From positions 1 to 18,585 of the forward strand of contig CAJUCN010000037.1 of assembly GCA_910585005.1 (NCBI GenBank): 18,585 nt of DNA, in the 5' to 3' direction. This document shows, one piece after another, positions 14,460-18,585 of this stretch. Both the position numbers and the translations under genes were made by a program. Every line of letters begins with the position of its first letter. Within the stretch, counting starts at the first letter, position 1. Source of the DNA: an uncultured Lachnospiraceae bacterium (lineage in GTDB: Bacteria; Bacillota; Clostridia; Lachnospirales; Lachnospiraceae). The notes beneath the pieces are model-generated. The model did not search any database, had not been told where the DNA came from, and saw only the letters and a list, made by a program, of their open reading frames with translations.

Positions 14460-14897
14460 TTAATTTAATCTGTCAAATTGTGTCCAATTCGTCATGTTAA
14501 ACCACGAATTAATTTTTTCATCCATTCTTCTTGCACCTTCATTCAAAAAACAATTCAAGCTGCCGTTCCTGCCTTCCAGGTATTCCTGTTCCATATCCTC
14601 AAGGCGTTTCTGTCTTCGTGTCATCTCATCCATTCCCTGCCTTGTACCCGTCTGCAATGGGATCAAAAGAAGCATGATCAGCGCTGCCGCCATTCCGGTT
14701 ATAATTTTAAGACGATACGCAAATAATGAAACCGGCTTTTTCCCACTGCTTTTGGATTTCGGTAACACCTGTTCCGTTTGTTTTGGGAATGCCTTATCCA
14801 GAATTTCTTCTTTTAAATGTCTAGGTGCATATAATTCCTGCGTTTCCAACTGTTCGATCATACGGGCCAGTTCTTCATCCGTAAGATATTCTCTCAT
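14460..14897 (-). CDS. Anti-sigma factor-like single-pass membrane protein
   Basis: The protein has 145 aa. A cytoplasmic N-terminal region (about 1-65: LTDEELARMIEQLETQELYA, then RHLKEEILDKAF) precedes one membrane segment (about 67-83) and a charged extracellular part with predicted coiled coil. It lacks the HxxxCxxC motif of zinc-binding anti-sigma factors. The ATG overlaps the sigma factor stop by ATGA, the classical arrangement for a cognate sigma/anti-sigma pair, which is the main support for this role. Confidence 0.7.
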   Translation of the reverse strand: MREYLTDEELARMIEQLETQELYAPRHLKEEILDKAFPKQTEQVLPKSKSSGKKPVSLFAYRLKIITGMAAALIMLLLIPLQTGTRQGMDEMTRRQKRLEDMEQEYLEGRNGSLNCFLNEGARRMDEKINSWFNMTNWTQFDRLN

Positions 14898-15424
14898 ACC
14901 GGTTCCTCCTTTCTGTACCGCTTTCTCAGCATTTCCCGCGCTCTGTAGATCTGGGTCTGTATGGTCTTCACATTTTGCCCCAGTCTTTTTGCAATCTCAC
15001 CAGGACTTAGTTCTTTAAGGTAATACGCCTTTGCCACCTCATTATAAGGCGGTTTTAGTTCGCTACAATACTTCTCCAGCTCTTCCTTGATCTCGTCTTC
15101 CATACAAATATCTTCCGGCGAACCTCTCTCTTCCACTGTCATCTCAAAAAAGCTATCCTCAGTAGGCACATTCCTGCGGCTGGCGCTGCGTAGATAATCA
15201 ATGCTTTTATTGGTTGCAATCCTACAGATCCACGCTTTTTCATTAGCGCCATCAAAGGTATCATATTTCTGAAACGCCGCTAAAAATGTTTCCTGGGCAA
15301 GATCCTCTGCAGCAAAATAATCACCAGTGGTCTTATAGCAGATGGAAAAAACAAGTTTATCATAGGTATCTATCAATTCTTCCAGCCTGCTTTCTGTGCA
15401 TACTGACATTTTTTCTGAAACCAC
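14894..15424 (-). CDS. ECF-type RNA polymerase sigma factor
   Basis: The protein has 176 aa from a GTG at 15424 with GGTGAGGTGGG upstream; the ATG five codons in has no ribosome site. Region 2 is visible as FAAEDLAQETFLAAFQKYD (about 37-55) and AWICRIATNKSIDYLR (about 64-79). Region 4 is LSPGEIAKRLGQNVKTIQTQ into IYRAREMLRKRY (about 139-170). It would direct RNA polymerase to a small regulon, probably including its own operon, when the downstream membrane anti-sigma-like protein releases it. No ECF-type promoter could be pinned down in the upstream 170 bp. Confidence 0.9.
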   Translation of the reverse strand: MVSEKMSVCTESRLEELIDTYDKLVFSICYKTTGDYFAAEDLAQETFLAAFQKYDTFDGANEKAWICRIATNKSIDYLRSASRRNVPTEDSFFEMTVEERGSPEDICMEDEIKEELEKYCSELKPPYNEVAKAYYLKELSPGEIAKRLGQNVKTIQTQIYRAREMLRKRYRKEEPV

Positions 15425-15536
15425 TTATTTTTCCCACCTCACCTTCTGTCTGTTCTTGCCTTTCAATTATTATAACGGCCTGCCTCCTCTTTCTTCTTCA
15501 TATTTTTCAAAAATTTTTTTATTTTATCATGTATTA

Positions 15537-15565
15537 TTGCCAACCGCTCTCCTACATTGTAAGAT
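15537..15565 (+). promoter_or_regulatory. Promoter of the GH9 gene
   Basis: TTGCCA (15537-15542), 17-base spacer, TAAGAT (15560-15565), about 32 bp before the GH9 ATG. It looks like a housekeeping sigma-A promoter, not one for the divergent ECF factor. Confidence 0.6.
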
Positions 15566-15596
15566 AAAGGTAATATTTTACAACGGAGGTCATAAG

Positions 15597-17219
15597 ATGG
15601 GTATTTATGTAAACCAATTAGGTTATCTGCCAAATGCCAAAAAAGCAGCATCGTCTACTTTTCCCTGCAACTTTCAGTTAATTAACGCTGAAAACCAACA
15701 CAGTATTTTTGATGGCACTACCTCATCCGCGATGGAAGATCCCGCGTCCGGTGAGAAAATTTATCCGATTGATTTTTCCGGAGTTACTACTCCCGGACGT
15801 TATTATATCCTTGCTGGAAATGGGGAAAGATCCCATGCGTTCCAAATATGCAATGATGTTTACGAAAAGTTAAAGCATGATTTGACAAAGGTTTTTTATT
15901 ATCAAAGATGCGGATGTCCGCTGGAAAACGAACATGCCGGCATCTATACCCATGCAGCCTGCCACACTGCTCCGGCCATTTTTCTTGAGGACTATCTTAC
16001 CGGAACGCCTGACCCTGAAAGCTTTGACATGGCTGGCGGTTGGCACGATGCCGGGGATTTTGGCCGGTATACATCCCCAGGCGCAGTTGCACTGGCCCAT
16101 TTATTATACGCTTACGAACTTTTCCCACAAAATCTTCAAATGAACCTGAATATCCCGGAAAGCGGAAACGCCCTTCCTGACCTGTTAAATGAATGTCTCT
16201 ATGAGTTGAAATGGATGTTAAAGATGCAGGCGCCCTCGGGAGGCTGCTATCACAAGCTCACTTCCTTTAATCATGCTGACTTTGTCATGCCAGAAGACGA
16301 CCATGCCCCATTCCTGATCTACCCGGTTTCTTCCATGGCAACCGCAGACTTCGCCGCTGTAATGGCATTGGCCTCCAGAGTGTATGCCGGTCTGCTTCCA
16401 GACTTTTCCCAGACAGCCTTAGAGGCTTCCCGAAGGGCCTGGAACTGGTTAGAGGCAAATCCCTACACTGGTTTCCATAATCCAGAGGGCAGCAATACTG
16501 GCGAATACGACGATGTAAGCGACCTGGACGAACGGCTTTGGGCCAGTGCAGAGCTTCTCCGCACAGATAAAACAAATACCGAAGGTTATTTGAAACGGCT
16601 TTTGGAATATTCCCAAAGGGATATCAGCAAAACAGACTTCGGATGGACCGACGTTTCCGGCTTTGCCACCCTTACGATCCTTTTTGATCCCCTTCACAGC
16701 GCTAAGAAATTGGAATCCGGTTACCGGAAGGTTCTCTTTGCTGAAGCAGACAGGCTTTGCAGGCTTCAGGAGGTTTCAGGATATGAACTTGCCATGACAC
16801 CGGAGGACTTTGTCTGGGGAAGCAACATGGTAGTATGTAACCGTTCCATATTGCTGATCCTGGCCAGCCTGCTCTCCGAAGGAAACAGCGCCATACATTA
16901 CCGGGAAGCAGCGCTTAACCAGCTTCACTATCTGCTTGGGCGCAATGCCCTGGATATCAGCTATGTCACCGGCTTTGGGGAACATGCATTTAAAAATCCA
17001 CACAACCGCTCCACCTTTGCGGACGGAATTGATCTTCCCATGCCTGGCTGGGTGAGCGGCGGCCCATTTAAGACGCCTTGCGACCCTGCCGCCGAAGCTG
17101 CTATTGCCCCCGGTACACCGCCTATGAAATGCTATGTAGATGACGTAGGTAGCTACTCTACCAACGAAATTACCATCTACTGGAATTCCCCTGTTGTATT
17201 TATGACAGCATTCTTCTAA
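15597..17219 (+). CDS. Glycoside hydrolase family 9 enzyme, cytoplasmic
   Basis: The protein has 540 aa from the ATG at 15597, with CGGAGG nine bases upstream; the longer open frame upstream has no translation signal. Residues about 1-85 are the Ig-like CelD_N domain (GIYVNQLGYLPNAKKA). Residues about 95-540 are the GH9 catalytic barrel: MAGGWHDAGDFGRYTSP with the nucleophile-positioning Asp151/Asp154, NPHNRS (about 467-472), and the acid Glu524 in SYSTNEITIYWN. There is no signal peptide, dockerin or carbohydrate-binding module. It probably acts inside the cell on imported cello- or related beta-glucan oligosaccharides, or on glucosamine oligomers as some cytosolic GH9 enzymes do, rather than on fibres. 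Confidence 0.92.
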   Translation: MGIYVNQLGYLPNAKKAASSTFPCNFQLINAENQHSIFDGTTSSAMEDPASGEKIYPIDFSGVTTPGRYYILAGNGERSHAFQICNDVYEKLKHDLTKVFYYQRCGCPLENEHAGIYTHAACHTAPAIFLEDYLTGTPDPESFDMAGGWHDAGDFGRYTSPGAVALAHLLYAYELFPQNLQMNLNIPESGNALPDLLNECLYELKWMLKMQAPSGGCYHKLTSFNHADFVMPEDDHAPFLIYPVSSMATADFAAVMALASRVYAGLLPDFSQTALEASRRAWNWLEANPYTGFHNPEGSNTGEYDDVSDLDERLWASAELLRTDKTNTEGYLKRLLEYSQRDISKTDFGWTDVSGFATLTILFDPLHSAKKLESGYRKVLFAEADRLCRLQEVSGYELAMTPEDFVWGSNMVVCNRSILLILASLLSEGNSAIHYREAALNQLHYLLGRNALDISYVTGFGEHAFKNPHNRSTFADGIDLPMPGWVSGGPFKTPCDPAAEAAIAPGTPPMKCYVDDVGSYSTNEITIYWNSPVVFMTAFF

Positions 17220-17239
17220 GCAAAACTACAAACAAATCA

Positions 17240-17270
17240 GGCTGCCCTGGAAAGATTTCCTGTGGCAGCC
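17240..17270 (+). terminator. Hairpin after the GH9 gene
   Basis: GGCTGCC and GGCAGCC enclose an inner GGAAA/TTTCC stem, 21 bp after the GH9 stop and facing the convergent HPt-like gene. The trailing ATTTCATT is a weak U-tract, so termination strength is uncertain. Confidence 0.6.
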
Positions 17271-17298
17271 ATTTCATTACATCAATAAATTATCCTAT

Positions 17299-17676
17299 TT
17301 ATACCGGCTCGGCAATTGCATCCCGAATCAGTGCAATTTCCTTCTCATAAACAGTCATAAAAGCAGCATGATTTTTTCTGACCTGCTCATATTTCCCCTC
17401 TTTTGCAGCATCATTTTGATCCAAAGCCGCCTCATACAGACAAACGCAGCCAATTGTCTTTGCTACATTTTTAATGCCATGAACCTCGATCTGATATCTT
17501 TGGTAATCTGCCTCTTCCATACACTTGGCAAGAACAGGCAGTTTTTCTTCTCCCTCCTTCGCTGCACTATCCAGCACTTCTCTATAAATGCTTTCCGAGC
17601 CAGCGCAATAGTAAAGCCCTTCCTCCACTAAAAACCCGTTATTTTCCAGCATTTTTAGCATTTTTGTCTTTTCCAT
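17299..17676 (-). CDS. Stand-alone HPt (histidine phosphotransfer)-like protein
   Basis: The protein has 125 aa from the ATG at 17676, preceded by GGGGAAAACGG and overlapping the end of the DUF1836 gene by 38 bases. It is all-helical with the HPt signature YQIEVHGIKNVAKTIGC, giving phospho-acceptor His66. Before it, EKLPVLAKCMEEADYQRY fits the helix that precedes the His in HPt bundles. Such domains relay phosphate between hybrid kinases and response regulators. No kinase or receiver lies nearby, and the overlap with a DUF1836 gene is the only partner hint. Confidence 0.7.
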   Translation of the reverse strand: MEKTKMLKMLENNGFLVEEGLYYCAGSESIYREVLDSAAKEGEEKLPVLAKCMEEADYQRYQIEVHGIKNVAKTIGCVCLYEAALDQNDAAKEGKYEQVRKNHAAFMTVYEKEIALIRDAIAEPV

Positions 17677-18298
17677 CCGTTTTCCCCGTTTTTTCTTCCC
17701 CGGCAGTTGCCGTTGCAAAACTATCCACCATTTTCTCTATAAGCAGCCTTTTTACATAGACGTCATAACTTAGCATACAAATGAATGAAAACATCTGCAA
17801 AACCTCCCGGTCCTCCTCCGGCGCTTCCTGAAAGGTTTTCTGTGAGGTTTTAAATTTCTTGACAATATCTTCCTGCAAACTACTAACCTCATCACTTTCC
17901 AGGCTAAACACTTCCTCATATATTGCCCCAAGGTTTAACTCCCCGCCAGTTTGAAAATACCGCTCAGTGATGGGCCTTAACAGCGTCTGGATATCGTTAA
18001 TCGATAAAATCCCTTTATAATAGTAGATAAAGATCAACAAAATCATATGCTCTTTACTATATTTCTTTTTCACTGGCGGCGGAAGCAGATCATTCTTCGC
18101 ATAATTGTTGATCATGGTCTTTGTCAAAATCTTACTGTCCTCCGGATAGCGGGACGTACTTTTCAATTTTCTGTCCATAAAGGTAGTTACCTGATCCATA
18201 TATAAATCTATATTCGGAATATCCTCCAGCTCAATATGCTTGATCCTTCCTAAACTCGCTAATATGCTGTTCAGCAAATCATCCCTGTCAATCGTCAT
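17639..18298 (-). CDS. DUF1836-family protein (MerR-like regulator)
   Basis: The protein has 219 aa. The DUF1836 core is visible: ILTKTMINNYAKNDLLPPPV, then KKKYSKEHMILLIFIYYYKG and LSINDIQTLLRPITERYF. The first block resembles a MerR-type winged helix (N-Y-x-K-x-x-L-L-P-P), suggesting DNA binding, though the family's function is not established. The C-terminal 25 residues are Lys/Gly/Asp-rich and overlap the HPt-like gene. An AGGAGCGGAAG site and a near-consensus promoter lie upstream. Confidence 0.85.
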   Translation of the reverse strand: MTIDRDDLLNSILASLGRIKHIELEDIPNIDLYMDQVTTFMDRKLKSTSRYPEDSKILTKTMINNYAKNDLLPPPVKKKYSKEHMILLIFIYYYKGILSINDIQTLLRPITERYFQTGGELNLGAIYEEVFSLESDEVSSLQEDIVKKFKTSQKTFQEAPEEDREVLQMFSFICMLSYDVYVKRLLIEKMVDSFATATAGEEKTGKTDGKDKNAKNAGK

Positions 18299-18354
18299 GT
18301 CATCTTCCGCTCCTTACCAGTACGTCTTAGCGTCATCCTTTTCACACTACTATT

Positions 18355-18383
18355 ATTATATAGTATTTAAAACTACATGACAA
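18355..18383 (-). promoter_or_regulatory. Promoter of DUF1836-HPt pair
   Basis: On the minus strand TTGTCA (18383-18378), exactly 17 bases, then TATAAT (18360-18355), about 57 bp before the ATG at 18298. Near-consensus housekeeping promoter. Confidence 0.75.
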
Positions 18384-18407
18384 GCACCGTTTAAAACAGT
18401 TTACTGC

Positions 18408-18436
18408 TTTACTTTAAAATTTTAATATGGTAAAAT
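18408..18436 (+). promoter_or_regulatory. Promoter of the yerC-like gene
   Basis: TTTACT (18408-18413), 17 bases, TAAAAT (18431-18436), 37 bp before the ATG. Back to back with the DUF1836 promoter, the -35 boxes being about 25 bp apart. Confidence 0.6.
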
Positions 18437-18473
18437 TTCACTATACGAATATATTACCGGGAGGTATTATAAT

Positions 18474-18548
18474 ATGAACAAAAAAATACAGACTTCTGCC
18501 GTAGACCATCTTTTTGAAGCGATTTTATGCCGGGAGTTTGACAGTTAA
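18474..18548 (+). pseudogene. yerC: YerC/YecD (TrpR-related) regulator gene, broken after about 19 residues
   Basis: The start (MNKKIQTSAVDHLFEAILC) is that of YerC/YecD proteins, small TrpR-family DNA-binding proteins of about 100 residues in Firmicutes. The GGGAGG ribosome site is intact. After Ile-Leu-Cys the sequence becomes REFDS and a TAA, whereas the family normally continues into a longer helix (L-K-x-x-E-E-C-Y-x-F-F-E-D). The last 60 bases of the window carry no recognisable yerC sequence in any frame. The gene is therefore interrupted by insertion or deletion at about 18530, or severely truncated. Confidence 0.65.
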
Positions 18549-18567
18549 ATATTAGAAAAAGTACTTG

Positions 18568-18585
18568 TAGGTTGCATAAAACCTA
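18568..18585. repeat. Small inverted repeat at the right edge
   Basis: TAGGTT and AACCTA flank 6 bases, ending at the last base of the window and lying just after the break in the yerC-like gene. It could be the edge of an inserted element or chance. Confidence 0.35.

Noticed and set aside
15396..15596. N-terminal extension of the GH9 enzyme that might serve as a signal peptide
   Set aside because: The upstream in-frame region overlaps the promoter, has no ribosome site at its first ATG and is not a typical signal sequence; CGGAGG directly precedes the ATG at 15597.
1..18585. tRNA, rRNA or CRISPR loci
   Set aside because: No cloverleaf, rRNA-like or regularly spaced repeat sequence was seen on either strand.

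Overview
The window looks like a chromosome segment of a low-to-mid GC Clostridia bacterium, most likely a Lachnospiraceae gut anaerobe. The grounds are strong Shine-Dalgarno sites, the protein families present (DUF1836, YerC/TrpR-like, GH9 without signal peptide, an ECF sigma/membrane operon) and Firmicute-type phage genes. No species can be named from sequence alone.

Positions 1 to about 12,980 are the integrase-proximal end of a prophage that continues leftward out of the window. Read right to left on the minus strand: a Cro-like regulator (9305), several tiny early ORFs, an HD-domain protein, a Rad52-like annealing protein, a DUF1492/sigma-like late regulator, a decayed small terminase, large terminase, A118-type portal, a minor head protein carrying a C-terminal zinc-metallopeptidase-like domain, a 59-aa protein, a Prp-type cysteine protease, a 51-aa ORF and the start of a probable head-tail connector at the left edge. 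On the plus strand rightward from the genetic switch: a CI-type repressor, an ImmA-like protease, a membrane-anchored Pro/Thr-rich cargo protein with an Ada-like Cys domain, a wrecked Abi_2/HEPN abortive-infection gene, and a large serine integrase. The small terminase has lost at least two internal segments, no replication genes follow the annealing protein, and no capsid or scaffold gene lies between minor head protein and connector. The element is therefore probably a defective prophage.

Just after the integrase stop the sequence becomes the C-terminal 150 residues of an NMT1/SsuA-type ABC-transporter substrate-binding protein. The integration site thus lies inside that gene, and the 5' part is expected at the far left end of the prophage.

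Positions 13,430 to 18,585 are host chromosome. A strong hairpin terminator separates the broken binding-protein gene from a minus-strand operon (ECF sigma factor, single-pass anti-sigma-like protein, two small multi-pass membrane proteins). Divergent from it is a cytoplasmic GH9 glycoside hydrolase with a clear promoter. Then comes a minus-strand pair, DUF1836 regulator plus a stand-alone HPt-like protein, with a near-consensus promoter. Back to back with it is a YerC/TrpR-family gene that breaks off after about 19 recognisable residues near the right edge.
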